48,104 nt of DNA from Gammaproteobacteria bacterium (GCA_021773365.1 JAJFKF010000134.1:1-48104), one strand, 5' to 3'; shown: positions 1 to 10,625, counted from the stretch's first letter. Numbers and translations are program-made. The notes: generated by a model from the letters alone, not told the origin.

Positions 1-60
1 TGTTTTTCCCGCAGCCTACAGGGACGTATTCACGGCGGCCCGGAAAACCCCTCCCCCATC
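1..60. repeat. Partial copy of the 28.1-kb inverted-repeat element
   Basis: Positions 15-37 match the reverse complement of 28090-28112 with one mismatch in 23 bases. Weaker similarity continues rightward through a GAAAA-CCCC stretch to about position 55, matching one arm of the 28.1-kb element. Only about half of that element is present here, or the rest lies left of the window. The remaining bases up to the first gene (61-129) show nothing I can identify. The matching was done by eye. Confidence 0.6.
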
Positions 61-129
61 CGCCCTTCGCCCGCACAGACGTCCAGCATTCATGAGCGAT
101 GCGGCTGCCCCATCACCTACAATCCAGCC

Positions 130-2168
<2,039 letters not shown>

Positions 2169-2172
<4 letters not shown>

Positions 2173-3632
2173 GTTTCGCGCGACCCCGATCCATCGTACG
2201 CCTGGTGCTGCTGGGTTTCGCCGCGGTGGCCCTGCCCCTGATCGCTGCGGTCATCACCGCGGTGGTGCAGGTCGATAGGCTGGCGCGCACCGGCCAGCTG
2301 GCCGTCCTGGCTGCCGAGGCCGCCACCCAGGAAAGCCGGACCATCCTGGAGAATCTGACTGCCATGGAGCGGAGCCTGGGGCAGTACTACGTGCTCGGCG
2401 ACCGCGACTTCTACCGCACCTACGTCGGCCGGCGCCGCGCCTTCGAAGCGGCTGCGCGGCATCTGGCGCAGCTGGACCTTGGCGAGGGGCCGTATCGCCA
2501 GCTCACCGCCCTGCTCGAGGCCGAGAAAAACGTCAATCGCCGCCTGCTCATCGCTGATCGCCCGGCGTTCGCCGATGCGAGCATGGTCTCACCGACTTTC
2601 GCCGTCCTGCACGAGCGGTCGCGGGACATCCTCGCCGAGAACAGCAAGCGGATCGCCGTGGAGGCCAACACCACGCGCGAGGCGGCCGCGGAACTGCAGC
2701 GCACCCTGCTGCTGCAGGCCGCCGCAGCCGTGCCGGTGGCGCTTTTTCTCGCTGGCCTGTTCGTAGTGCTGATTACCCGCCCCCTGCGCCAGCTGGACAA
2801 CCAGATTCGCCGCCTGGGCGCCGGCAGCTTCGGCGAGGCGGTCGCCGTGCGGGGTCCGCGCGACCTGGAGGAACTGGGCCACCGGCTGGACTGGCTGCGC
2901 CGCCGCGTGCTGGAGCTCGAGGAGCAGAAAACCACCTTCCTGCGCCATATTTCCCACGAGCTGAAAACCCCGCTGACCAGCATCCGCGAAGGCGCGGAGC
3001 TGCTGCTCGATGAACGTACGCGCGGACTGAACGCGGAACAGAAGGACATTGCCAGCATCATGCGCGACAGCAGCCAGCAGCTGCAGCGGCTGATCGAGGA
3101 CCTGCTGGAGTTCGGCAAGCATCAAACGCCGCGCGTGGAGGCTCGCAGTCGTGAACCGGTGGTGCTCGAGCAGATCATCCGGCGCACACTGGAGCGCCAC
3201 AGCCTGGGCCGCACCGCCAAGAATCTGCATGTGGATCTGCACCTGCAGCCGGCCGAGGTCGCCGGTGACGACAAGCAGATGAGCATCATTGTGGACAATC
3301 TGCTCTCGAACGCGATCAAATACACGCCCGCTGGTGGTGAAATCCGGGTCTCACTCGCAACTGACGGGGAGTGGGCTACGCTGGAGGTCACCGACAGCGG
3401 CCCAGGGGTCGCCCCCGAGGAAAGGGAACGGGTCTTCGAGCCGTTTTACCAGGGAAATGCCCCATATGCCGGACCGGTTCAGGGCACCGGACTCGGCCTC
3501 ACCATCGCCAGGCAATATGTACAAGCTCACAACGGCAGTATCGAAATACTCGACTCCGCCCAAGGCAACGGCGCTTGCGTGCGCATTCGCCTGCCTTGTG
3601 CTGACCGGATGCAGCACGACTCCGTGGGGTGA
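2169..3632 (+). CDS. glrK: GlrK/QseE-type sensor histidine kinase
   Basis: This 487-residue membrane sensor kinase has a first transmembrane segment at about residues 10-33, a periplasmic helical region, and a second segment at about 185-203. HAMP follows (about 204-255), then a HisKA domain with the phospho-acceptor H263 in SHELKTP. The HATPase domain has an N box near N377, a G1 box DSGPG (409-413) and a G2 box GTGLGL (439-444). Followed by a QseG-like lipoprotein and a sigma-54 response regulator, it matches the GlrK-QseG-GlrR (QseEGF) operon that monitors envelope state in gammaproteobacteria. Its 3' end overlaps the lipoprotein gene by 116 bases in another frame. Function is inferred from motifs and gene order. 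Confidence 0.9.
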
Positions 3633-4152
3633 TCCAGGGGCGGCACACGCGCCACCGGCGCAGGTGGTGGCCGACATTGCCGGTTATGCCGCCTGGCTGG
3701 TGCAGCAGCACGACAGCGATCTGGCGTTCGAAGCCGCGCGTCTGTACGCCGCACCCGACACGGTGGAGCGCGACCTTCACCTGGCGCTGTTGCATGGCAT
3801 GCGCACCTCCGCTGGCTACGATCCGGAGCTCTCCGCCCGACTGCTGCTGCAGATCGTCACCCGCGAACCGCCGGACTCGGTTCACGGCCAGCTGGCGCAG
3901 ATCCTGTTCGCCGCCCAGCCTGACCCACAGGCCTGCCGCGAGGCCCAGCGACTGACCGAACTTTCCGCGCAGCTGGCCACTGAACTCACGGATGCCCGGA
4001 TTCACGGCAAGGACATGCGAACGCAACTGGAGACCATGCGACAGGAATTGCACACCGCGCGCAATGAACGGGCACGGCTGGAAAGCCAGCTGAAGGCACT
4101 GAAGTCTCTGGAAGAACAGATCAAGGGCCGCGACCAGCCCGAACTGGAATAA
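3517..4152 (+). CDS. qseG: QseG-like outer-membrane lipoprotein
   Basis: This small lipoprotein of 211 residues has a signal peptide ending in the lipobox LTGC, with lipidated Cys at residue 32. The C-terminal third (about residues 140-205) is rich in Glu, Arg, Gln and Leu and looks like a coiled coil. In the known GlrK-QseG-GlrR system, QseG is an outer-membrane lipoprotein that interacts with the kinase. The ATG at 3517 is chosen because it is the one that gives a proper lipoprotein signal peptide. The ribosome binding site is weak. The whole signal peptide is encoded inside the last 116 bases of glrK, so translation is probably coupled. Primary sequence conservation in this family is low, so the name rests on gene order plus lipobox plus coiled coil. 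Confidence 0.75.
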   Translation: MYKLTTAVSKYSTPPKATALACAFACLVLTGCSTTPWGDPGAAHAPPAQVVADIAGYAAWLVQQHDSDLAFEAARLYAAPDTVERDLHLALLHGMRTSAGYDPELSARLLLQIVTREPPDSVHGQLAQILFAAQPDPQACREAQRLTELSAQLATELTDARIHGKDMRTQLETMRQELHTARNERARLESQLKALKSLEEQIKGRDQPELE

Positions 4153-4157
4153 CGGCC

Positions 4158-5543
4158 ATGGCAGCGGAAACCCGCACGCCCACTCGCGCACCCGCGCGCA
4201 TCCTCATCGTCGACGATGACGTGAAGCTGCTGCGCCTGCTCGCCATTCGCCTGCGCCGCGAGGGGCTGCTCATCGAAACCGCCGAGAACGCCCGCCAGGC
4301 GCTGGCCGCGCTGCCGCGTTTCCTGCCGCAGGTGGTGGTCACCGATGTACGCATGAGTGGCATGGACGGCATGGCGCTGTTCGACGCCATCCACGCGCAA
4401 CAACCCACCCTGCCCGTCATCATTCTCACCGCGCACGGCACCATTCCCGATGCGGTGGATGCCGCGCAGCGCGGCGTCTTCGCCTACCTGACCAAGCCCT
4501 TCGAGAGCGATCAGCTCCTGGAATCACTTCGCAAGGCGCTGCGGGTGGCCGGTGCCGCACCCGGCGACCTGGAAGTCGACAGCCGCTGGCGCGAGGCCAT
4601 CATTACCCGCAGCCCCGCGATGGAAGCCCTGCTGGCCCAGGCCCGCCGCGTGGCGCAGACCAACTCCAGCGTGCTGCTGCAGGGAGAAAGCGGCACCGGC
4701 AAGGAATTACTGGCCCGTGGCCTGCACCGCGCCAGTCACCGGCGCGATAAGCCTTTCATCGCGGTGAACTGCACAGCCATTCCCGAGGCGCTGTTCGAGT
4801 CGGAATTCTTCGGCCACAAGAAAGGCTCCTTCACCGGAGCCAGCGAGAGCCGCGTGGGGCTGATGCAGTCCGCGCATGAAGGCACATTGCTGCTGGATGA
4901 GATCGGCGATATGCCTCCACCGTTCCAGGCCAAACTCCTGCGGGCGCTGCAGGAACGGGAGGTGCGCCCGCTCGGCTCCTCCGAAGTGATTCCCATCGAC
5001 GTGCGAGTGATCTCATCCACGCACCAGGACCTTGATGAGGCGGTGGTGCAACGGCGCTTCCGCGAGGATCTGTACTACCGCATCAACGTGGTACGGCTGG
5101 AGATTCCGGGTCTCGCCGCGCGCCGGGAGGACATACCCATGCTCGCCAACCACTTCCTTGCAGCGATTCGCTCGCGCCTGGCGGATACGGTTGTAGCGGT
5201 GACGGGTTTTTCCAACGAGGCGCTGGAGGCACTGGTGGCCGCCTCCTGGCCCGGCAATGTACGGCAGCTGCGCAATGTGGTTGAACAATGCGTGGTGCTC
5301 GCCACCACTCCGTTGATTCCCGCCCAGTTGGTGCAGAGCGCGCTTCGCGACAAACCGCGCGAGTTCCGGCCCTTCGCTGCGGCACGCGACCGTTTCGAGT
5401 TTGACTATCTGGTGAACCTGCTGCAGATGACTCGCGGCAACATTGCGCAGGCGGCGCGCCTGGCCGAACGGAATCGCTCGGAGTTCTACAAACTCCTGCA
5501 CAAACATGGCCTGGAGCCGCAGGCGTTTCGCGGTGAGGGTTGA
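4158..5543 (+). CDS. glrR: GlrR/QseF sigma-54-dependent response regulator
   Basis: This 461-residue NtrC-family regulator has an N-terminal receiver domain (about 14-125) with acidic pocket D19/D20, phospho-acceptor D63, T91 and K113. The AAA+ domain (about 148-375) has Walker A GESGTGKE at 176, a sigma-54 contact loop GSFTGA at 223-228 (usual form GAFTGA) and Walker B GTLLLDEIG at 242. A Fis-like helix-turn-helix occupies about 420-455. It lies 5 bases after qseG as the third gene of the operon. In enterobacteria GlrR, phosphorylated by GlrK, activates sigma-54 promoters through TGTC-N10-GACA sites. Such a site next to a sigma-54 promoter occurs at 6752-6769, upstream of the lipoprotein gene on the other strand. 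Confidence 0.92.
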   Translation: MAAETRTPTRAPARILIVDDDVKLLRLLAIRLRREGLLIETAENARQALAALPRFLPQVVVTDVRMSGMDGMALFDAIHAQQPTLPVIILTAHGTIPDAVDAAQRGVFAYLTKPFESDQLLESLRKALRVAGAAPGDLEVDSRWREAIITRSPAMEALLAQARRVAQTNSSVLLQGESGTGKELLARGLHRASHRRDKPFIAVNCTAIPEALFESEFFGHKKGSFTGASESRVGLMQSAHEGTLLLDEIGDMPPPFQAKLLRALQEREVRPLGSSEVIPIDVRVISSTHQDLDEAVVQRRFREDLYYRINVVRLEIPGLAARREDIPMLANHFLAAIRSRLADTVVAVTGFSNEALEALVAASWPGNVRQLRNVVEQCVVLATTPLIPAQLVQSALRDKPREFRPFAAARDRFEFDYLVNLLQMTRGNIAQAARLAERNRSEFYKLLHKHGLEPQAFRGEG

Positions 5544-5545
5544 AA

Positions 5546-5574
5546 GGCGCGACCGCCCTCCTGGCGGCCGCGCC
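5546..5574. terminator. Hairpin between convergent glrR and BON genes, possible terminator
   Basis: A GC-rich 12-base stem (5546-5557 pairing with 5563-5574, one mismatch) with a 5-base loop lies directly after the glrR stop, before the end of the convergent BON gene. There is no long T run on the plus side and only three T residues on the minus side. It could terminate both transcripts weakly or act with Rho. Confidence 0.5.
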
Positions 5575-5597
5575 ACAGCGACCAGCGGTCTTCTTCT

Positions 5598-6182
5598 TCA
5601 GCCGTCCTGCGCTGCGGGTTTGACCTGCAGGTCGTTGCGCACCTTCTGCACGCCCGACACGCCCCCGGCCACGTCACCGGCCTTGCGCTTCTCCTCGTCG
5701 GAGTTGACAAAACCACTGAGCTGCACCACACCGCCATACGTGGTCACGTTGATCCGCCGCGCGGCGGTCTGCGGATTGTCGGTAAGCGCCGCCTTAACCC
5801 GCGCGGTGAGGGTGGCGTCATCGACAACGCGACCGGCGGTACGGCTCGCATCGGCCTCCTCGCGCTTGATGTGCAGGTTGTTCTGCACCCCGGTCACGCC
5901 CGACGCCGAACGGGCCACCTGCGTGGCCTCATCGCGTGCCGCATCGCTGTCAACGAAGCCGTTGAGCTGGACCACGCCGCGGTAGGTCTCCACCTCGATC
6001 TGCCGCGCCTTGGTAGTATCGTTGCCGATCAGTTCGGCCTTCACTCTGGCGGTGATTGCCGCGTCGTCAACCGTTTCTCCGGTGCTGCGACGGGTATCGG
6101 TGGCCGTGCAGCCGGCCAGAACCGCACTGGCGGCAAATGCCACCGCAAGGCGGATTATTCCAGATGACGCTTTGGTATTCAT
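5598..6182 (-). CDS. Lipoprotein with two BON domains (OsmY/YraP-like)
   Basis: This 194-residue protein has a lipoprotein signal peptide with lipobox LAGC and Cys25. Two BON domains follow (about residues 38-105 and 115-188), each with the pattern D-D-A-x-(I/L)-T-A-R-V-K-A and a central VQL-x-GFV strand with a conserved glycine. BON domains bind phospholipid and are found in OsmY and YraP/DolP, which protect the cell envelope under osmotic or membrane stress. The likely location is the periplasm, anchored in a membrane. The start is preceded by a good CAGGAG ribosome binding site. It lies 52 bases downstream of another lipoprotein gene on the same strand with no clear promoter between, so it is probably expressed from the sigma-54 promoter at 6720-6735. 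Confidence 0.88.
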   Translation of the reverse strand: MNTKASSGIIRLAVAFAASAVLAGCTATDTRRSTGETVDDAAITARVKAELIGNDTTKARQIEVETYRGVVQLNGFVDSDAARDEATQVARSASGVTGVQNNLHIKREEADASRTAGRVVDDATLTARVKAALTDNPQTAARRINVTTYGGVVQLSGFVNSDEEKRKAGDVAGGVSGVQKVRNDLQVKPAAQDG

Positions 6183-6234
6183 GGTTCAGCTCCTGTTGAT
6201 GATATTGGTCAAATATGTCGGGATTGATGCACGG

Positions 6235-6678
6235 CTAGTCGGGCAGGACCGTGTCCATATGCATGTCATCGTCGATGTCCTCTCCCTGTCTGCGATCACG
6301 CTGCTCACGGGCATGTTCCTTCGCGGCCTCCAGTTCCGCATCCGCCTGACGTTTGCAGGCATCGCGGGCTTTGCCGGTCAGCGCCTCGCATTTTTCGATG
6401 GCAATGCGGTGCTCGCCTTCGGCCTTGGCGATGGCCACTTCATAGTCCGCCTGTGCACGCATATCGGCGGCGCTGCCGGGATCCTCGTCAAGTGCGTCCG
6501 TACGCTCCTGCAAGGCGTCGCGCTGCGCCCGCGCCAGTTGCTTGTCAGCATCGCGCTGCGCCTCGGCGACATCCTCCCGGGTTTGTGCGGGCGATTCGGT
6601 GCGGTTGCATCCGCCCATGACGAGCAGTGTCGCCAGAATTGCTCCGATCAGCATTTCGCTCTTTATGGGGATTTTCAT
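6235..6678 (-). CDS. Small coiled-coil lipoprotein of unknown function
   Basis: This 147-residue protein has a lipoprotein signal peptide with lipobox MGGC and Cys24. The mature part is almost entirely charged and helical (many Ala, Glu, Arg, Asp, Lys, Gln), suggesting a long coiled coil. Two further cysteines (in KCEAL and ACKRQ) could form a disulfide. I do not recognise the family. A strong GAGGAG ribosome binding site precedes the ATG. About 30 bases upstream of the start is the predicted transcription start of a sigma-54 promoter, with a GlrR-type operator behind it. The BON lipoprotein gene follows. A role in envelope stress is inferred from this context only. Confidence 0.8.
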   Translation of the reverse strand: MKIPIKSEMLIGAILATLLVMGGCNRTESPAQTREDVAEAQRDADKQLARAQRDALQERTDALDEDPGSAADMRAQADYEVAIAKAEGEHRIAIEKCEALTGKARDACKRQADAELEAAKEHAREQRDRRQGEDIDDDMHMDTVLPD

Positions 6679-6719
6679 GGCCGCTCCTCAGGTGTGGTTT
6701 GTACCGCCAACGAAGAAAC

Positions 6720-6735
6720 TGCAAGGCCTGTGCCA
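6720..6735 (-). promoter_or_regulatory. Sigma-54 (-24/-12) promoter for the lipoprotein operon
   Basis: Read on the minus strand the sequence is TGGCAC-AGGCC-TTGCA. This matches the RpoN consensus TGGCAC-N5-TTGC at every core base, with the invariant GG and GC ten bases apart. Transcription would begin near 6709, leaving a leader of about 30 bases with a GAGGAG ribosome binding site before the ATG at 6678. Two sigma-54 activators are encoded nearby (4158-5543 and 6994-8079). Confidence 0.88.
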
Positions 6736-6751
6736 TCAATAACACAAATGA

Positions 6752-6769
6752 TGTCTGGCCAGGAAGACA
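6752..6769. promoter_or_regulatory. GlrR-type operator TGTC-N10-GACA
   Basis: The sequence TGTC, ten bases, then GACA is an exact match to the operator described for GlrR at enterobacterial sigma-54 promoters. Its spacer contains an inner TGGCCA palindrome. The centre is about 52 bases upstream of the predicted start site. That is closer than usual for sigma-54 enhancer sites, so it could be one of several sites. Confidence 0.7.
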
Positions 6770-6993
6770 ACAAAGATCATGCGTGCAGAGTCAGTCGCTT
6801 ACGCGAACGTGTAGGACAGACACTGACAGCCGCCCGCCGCCACTCCTAGCGCCGAATCAGCCGCCACCGCTGCAGCGCCCGCCGGAGAATCAGTTACAAA
6901 GCAACTCACAGGCCGGTGCAGATTTTCCACTGCTGCGCCGGTCGGATAGAAAAATTTGCGGCAACAGCCGCGCAGACACCGGAGCAAGGCATC

Positions 6994-8079
6994 ATGGAAA
7001 CCGCATCGACAGAGCTTTCGTCCCGGCCCGGGAACGGATTCGTTCCTTCGGCATCAATCGACGCCTGTAACACAGCCAATAATACAGCCCAAGGCATGGG
7101 CAGCGTTCTCGGCTACTCGCCCGTCATGCAGTCGGTCTTCGAGCTCATTCGTCGCGTGGCACCCACCGAGGCCACCGTACTGATCACCGGCGAAAGCGGG
7201 GCAGGCAAGGAACTGGTGGCCGACGCGATTCACCAACTCAGCGCGCGCGCGCGCGGACCCATGGTGGCCATCAATTGCGGCTCTATCCCGGCCTCGCTGA
7301 TCGAGGCTGAGTTGTTCGGCTATGAGAAAGGCAGCTTCACGGGCGCCACTCGTTGCCATGCCGGGGTATTCGAGCGTGCCAACGGCGGTACGCTGCTGCT
7401 CGATGAAATCACCGAAATGCCCATGGAGATGCAGACTCGCCTGCTGCGGGTACTGGAAAGCGGCCGCTTCTATCGTGTCGGCGGCACCGCGGAGATCGCC
7501 ACCAATATCCGGGTGATCGCGACCACCAATCGGAACATGCGCTCGGCCTTGCGCGACCGGCAGCTGCGCGAGGACGTCATGTATCGTCTGGCGGTGTTCC
7601 CATTGCACGTCCCACCGCTGCGCGAACGTGGCGAGGATATGCCCCTGCTGGCGCGGCACTTCCTGGCAGCGCTCAACCGTGAAGCCGGCGGACACAAACA
7701 CTTCTCCAAGGCCTCCATGGCAACGCTGAGCCGCCATACCTGGCCGGGCAACGTGCGCGAACTGAAGAACGCCGTTGAGCGGGCCTATATTCTTGCCGAC
7801 GATACGCTGGAGCTGAACCCGGGCCAGATGACGGACCATGTGGCCGACCACGGCACGGGCAAGAACAATTCATCGGCCACGGGCGCCCTCCCCGCCCAGG
7901 GCATCCACGTCCCGCTCGGCGCGCGACTCAAGGACGCCGAACGCAGCCTGATCGAGGCCACGCTGGCGCACTTCGATGGCAACAAACGCCAGACGGCGCA
8001 GGTGCTGGGCTGCAGCCTCAAAACGCTGTATAACAAACTCAATGCATACGCTCACAAAAGCACCGCCACCCCGGACTGA
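6994..8079 (+). CDS. Sigma-54-dependent activator without a receiver domain
   Basis: This 361-residue NtrC-family protein has only about 35 residues before its AAA+ domain. Walker A GESGAGKE is at 66-73, the sigma-54 contact loop GSFTGA at 113-118 and Walker B GGTLLLDEIT near 131. A Fis-type helix-turn-helix lies at about 318-350. With no receiver, GAF or PAS domain, its activity is not controlled by direct phosphorylation. The ATG at 6994 is preferred over an upstream GTG at 6916 because a GGAG ribosome binding site lies 9 bases before it. The 3' end overlaps the next gene by 38 bases. Likely targets include the sigma-54 promoter in the divergent region, though GlrR is an alternative. Confidence 0.88.
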   Translation: METASTELSSRPGNGFVPSASIDACNTANNTAQGMGSVLGYSPVMQSVFELIRRVAPTEATVLITGESGAGKELVADAIHQLSARARGPMVAINCGSIPASLIEAELFGYEKGSFTGATRCHAGVFERANGGTLLLDEITEMPMEMQTRLLRVLESGRFYRVGGTAEIATNIRVIATTNRNMRSALRDRQLREDVMYRLAVFPLHVPPLRERGEDMPLLARHFLAALNREAGGHKHFSKASMATLSRHTWPGNVRELKNAVERAYILADDTLELNPGQMTDHVADHGTGKNNSSATGALPAQGIHVPLGARLKDAERSLIEATLAHFDGNKRQTAQVLGCSLKTLYNKLNAYAHKSTATPD

Positions 8080-8740
8080 GAAGCCCGTTGCCCGCGGCGC
8101 TCGCGTCCTGATCGCCGATGACCACGCCGTGGTACGCGCAGGCCTGCGCCAGTTCCTGGCGGAAGACTCCCACATCGCCTCGATCGGCGAAGCCGCCAGC
8201 GGACGGGAAACGCTCGAACAACTGCACGCTCAGCGCTGGGAGTTGGTGATCCTCGATATCGGCATGCCGGATCGCAACGGACTGGACGTCTTGCGCCAGA
8301 TCCGCACCAGCCATGAACAGACGCGGGTGCTGGTGCTCAGCGGCTTCCCCGAACGCCAGTATGCGCTGAACGTACTGCGCGCCGGCGCCATGGGCTTCAT
8401 CGACAAAACCGCCCCGCCGGAGGAGCTGCTGCGCGCTGTACACTCGGTGCTGCACGGGCGCCGCTACGTCAGTGCCACCCTTGCAGAGCTGCTGGTCGGC
8501 GAGCTTGGCGGCCTCAATGGCGAAGACGGCGGCAAACCACAGCACTCGCGGCTCTCGGAACGGGAGTTCCAAGTGTTCGTCAAGCTGGCTGCCGGGCGCT
8601 CGGTGTCGGAGATTGCCCAGGAATTGTGCCTGAGCGTGAAGACTATCAGCACCTACCGCACGCGCGTCCTGGAGAAGATGAGTCTACAGACCAATGCGGA
8701 CCTTACTTCCTATGCGCTGCGCAACGAGCTGATTCAATAA
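8042..8740 (+). CDS. NarL/FixJ-family response regulator
   Basis: This 232-residue two-domain regulator has an N-terminal receiver (about 20-140) with acidic pair D26/D27, phospho-acceptor D72 and a conserved lysine in the FIDK motif. A C-terminal LuxR-type helix-turn-helix (about 165-228) carries the pattern LSEREFQV ... EIAQELCLSVKTIS. The ATG at 8042 lies within the end of the preceding activator gene, with no obvious ribosome binding site, suggesting translational coupling. The HisKA_3 kinase encoded convergently at 9240-10625 is the kinase class that partners NarL-type regulators, so it is the likely cognate sensor. Confidence 0.9.
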   Translation: MHTLTKAPPPRTEKPVARGARVLIADDHAVVRAGLRQFLAEDSHIASIGEAASGRETLEQLHAQRWELVILDIGMPDRNGLDVLRQIRTSHEQTRVLVLSGFPERQYALNVLRAGAMGFIDKTAPPEELLRAVHSVLHGRRYVSATLAELLVGELGGLNGEDGGKPQHSRLSEREFQVFVKLAAGRSVSEIAQELCLSVKTISTYRTRVLEKMSLQTNADLTSYALRNELIQ

Positions 8741-8822
8741 TGTGCCGGCTGTGGGAATCGTCCGATTGCTATCCTGCGCGCACAGGCAGGACAATGCCGA
8801 TACTGAAGCTGGCAATCTTGTA

Positions 8823-9236
8823 ATGAACAGCCCCTACATACTGCGGGTGCTGCTGGTTGAGGACTCACCAGTAGTTGCTGAACGATTGCGCGAATCGCTA
8901 CGTGAGGTGGCGGGCGTAACGGTCACCGCCACAGTGGACCGTGAATCCACCGCCATCGAAAACCTCTTTCGTGGCGGCATAGACGTGGTGATACTGGATC
9001 TGCATCTGAACCGCGGCACCGGTTTCGGTGTGCTGCGCGCGCTGCGTGGGCGCAGTGACGTGCGCCCTGCAGCCATCATTTTTACCAACTACGACCTGCC
9101 CGAGTACCGCCATCAGGCCATGGCCCTGGGCGCCGATCACTTCCTCGACAAGGCGCGCGACTTTGAGCGCCTGCCCGAACTGCTTGCTTCCATTCGCACC
9201 CAGCGCGGCGGGAGCCCCGGCACCGCGCACGCCTGA
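8823..9236 (+). CDS. Single-domain response regulator (receiver only)
   Basis: This 137-residue protein consists of a receiver domain only: acidic pair E13/D14, phospho-acceptor D59, a conserved Thr in IIFTN and Lys in FLDK. It has no output domain, so it probably acts by protein contact or as a phosphate sink, like CheY or Spo0F types. The ATG at 8823 is chosen because the homology begins there; an in-frame GTG at 8742 would add 27 unlikely residues. It lies between the NarL-type regulator and the convergent kinase, which suggests competition for the same phosphoryl group. Confidence 0.85.
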   Translation: MNSPYILRVLLVEDSPVVAERLRESLREVAGVTVTATVDRESTAIENLFRGGIDVVILDLHLNRGTGFGVLRALRGRSDVRPAAIIFTNYDLPEYRHQAMALGADHFLDKARDFERLPELLASIRTQRGGSPGTAHA

Positions 9237-9239
9237 TGC

Positions 9240-10625
9240 CTACCCACGGCCATCGTGCCGACTATTCTCCTCACCCTCACCTTCCACGCCTTCCTGGCCC
9301 AGAATCGCGCTTAGCGGAACCTCGACGCGCACCTCGGTACCACCTTCCTCACGCGGGCCGATTTGAATACTGCCGCCCAGGGCACGCACACGGTGGCGCA
9401 TGCCAGCCAGGCCCTGCCCGCTGGTGACCGCTTTGCTGTCGGCCGGCAATCCGTGACCATTGTCGGCCACGATCAGGATCAACGTCCCGGCATCCACTTC
9501 CACCCGCAGTTCCACCCGGGTTGCGCGCGAATGCTTGAGAATGTTGGTGAACGATTCCTGCGCCACCCGGAACAGGGCAATGGATCCTTCGCTGGTCAGC
9601 CTGGCCTCGATATCGGGCAGGCTATCGGTACACCGCAGCCCGGCGCGGGCGCAGCTGTCCTGCAGCTGCCAGCGCAGGGCAGCGTACAGGCCCATGTTGT
9701 CGAGCAGCGTGGGACGCAACTGTTCCACGACGCGCCGTTTGAAGTCCACGCCCTGATCAAGTGAACTCTGGATGCGCCGCCAGCGCAGCAGCAGGTTCTC
9801 GTCCTCGGTGGGCAGGCGGCTGCGCAACCACGCCAAATCCATCTTCGTCGCCACCAGCAACCCGCCCAGCGAATCGTGCAACTCGCGCGCCAGCTGCTGC
9901 TTCTCCCGCTCGGAAACCTGCTGCAGATGACTCGACAACGTGGCCAGCTCCCGAGTCCGCTCCTCGACCTGGCGCTGCAGTTTCTGCGTTTCGTGCTCGC
10001 GTGACCGTAGTGTCCGCCACAGCAGATAGGCTACCAGCAGCAACAGCAGCAGATTCAGTCCCGTGGCGGCTATCATCGCCACGCGGGTGTTTCTCAGATC
10101 GACCCTGTACCTGACCCACGCATTTTCCAGCGCCTTTGCCCCACCGGCCTCCAAGGCACGCAACTGCACATGCAATTCTTTCACGGTTGCCAGGTGCGCC
10201 CCATCCAGCGCATAGTTCACCGCTGCCTGGCGACCTGCGCTGTGGTACAGCTGCAGTGAGTGTTCCGTCTGCTCCAGCAGTTCCCGGGAAACCACGCCCA
10301 CAGCCTGCACCGCCACCACGTTCTCCCCGGAGCGATAGCCTTTGACCAGAGCCGGCAGAAACTCTTCCAGCCGACCGCGGGCCTCGTGGTAGGTCTGCAG
10401 CTGCTGATTTCCTCCCCCGAGCAGAAAACCGCGTTGCGCGGATTCCACCTCATGCACGGTACGTACCGTCTGCGCCAGTAGCTGCTGGCGTTTCTGTACC
10501 CGGGAGACCTGCAGGCTCACCTCGTTCAGGTGCACATAGCTGCGCTGGAAAAATATGGACACACCCAGCAGCAGCACGGTCAGCAGCCCCAGCGGTATCC
10601 ACACCTTGCCGACTTCCAGCGTCAT
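9240..10625 (-). CDS. CHASE3 sensor histidine kinase of the DegS/NarX class
   Basis: This 461-residue membrane kinase has a transmembrane segment at about 8-27, a periplasmic CHASE3-type domain (about 35-175, with the typical ESAQRGFLL motif), a second segment at about 182-203 and a short coiled coil. The HisKA_3 domain has H250 in RELHDSLGG, and the HATPase domain (about 355-455) has an N box and DNGHGLP. This class phosphorylates NarL-type regulators. A GAGGGGGGAACG ribosome binding site precedes the ATG. It ends 3 bases from the lone receiver gene, tail to tail, with no room for separate terminators. The signal it senses is not visible. Confidence 0.9.
   Translation of the reverse strand: MTLEVGKVWIPLGLLTVLLLGVSIFFQRSYVHLNEVSLQVSRVQKRQQLLAQTVRTVHEVESAQRGFLLGGGNQQLQTYHEARGRLEEFLPALVKGYRSGENVVAVQAVGVVSRELLEQTEHSLQLYHSAGRQAAVNYALDGAHLATVKELHVQLRALEAGGAKALENAWVRYRVDLRNTRVAMIAATGLNLLLLLLVAYLLWRTLRSREHETQKLQRQVEERTRELATLSSHLQQVSEREKQQLARELHDSLGGLLVATKMDLAWLRSRLPTEDENLLLRWRRIQSSLDQGVDFKRRVVEQLRPTLLDNMGLYAALRWQLQDSCARAGLRCTDSLPDIEARLTSEGSIALFRVAQESFTNILKHSRATRVELRVEVDAGTLILIVADNGHGLPADSKAVTSGQGLAGMRHRVRALGGSIQIGPREEGGTEVRVEVPLSAILGQEGVEGEGEENSRHDGRG

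Larger units (their letters stand above)
6679..6993. promoter_or_regulatory. 315-base divergent control region
   Basis: This is the longest gene-free stretch of the window. It separates the minus-strand lipoprotein gene from the plus-strand sigma-54 activator gene. The half near the lipoprotein gene holds the sigma-54 promoter (6720-6735) and the TGTC-N10-GACA palindrome (6752-6769). A weaker GACA-rich stretch (6810-6828, TGTA-N11-GACA) may be a second, degenerate operator. The half near the activator gene shows only a GGAG ribosome binding site at 6981-6984; I see no clear sigma-70 promoter there. Confidence 0.7.

Noticed and set aside
6810-6828. Second GlrR operator (TGTA-N11-GACA)
   Set aside because: One base mismatch and the wrong spacer length; kept only as a possible degenerate site in the control-region note.
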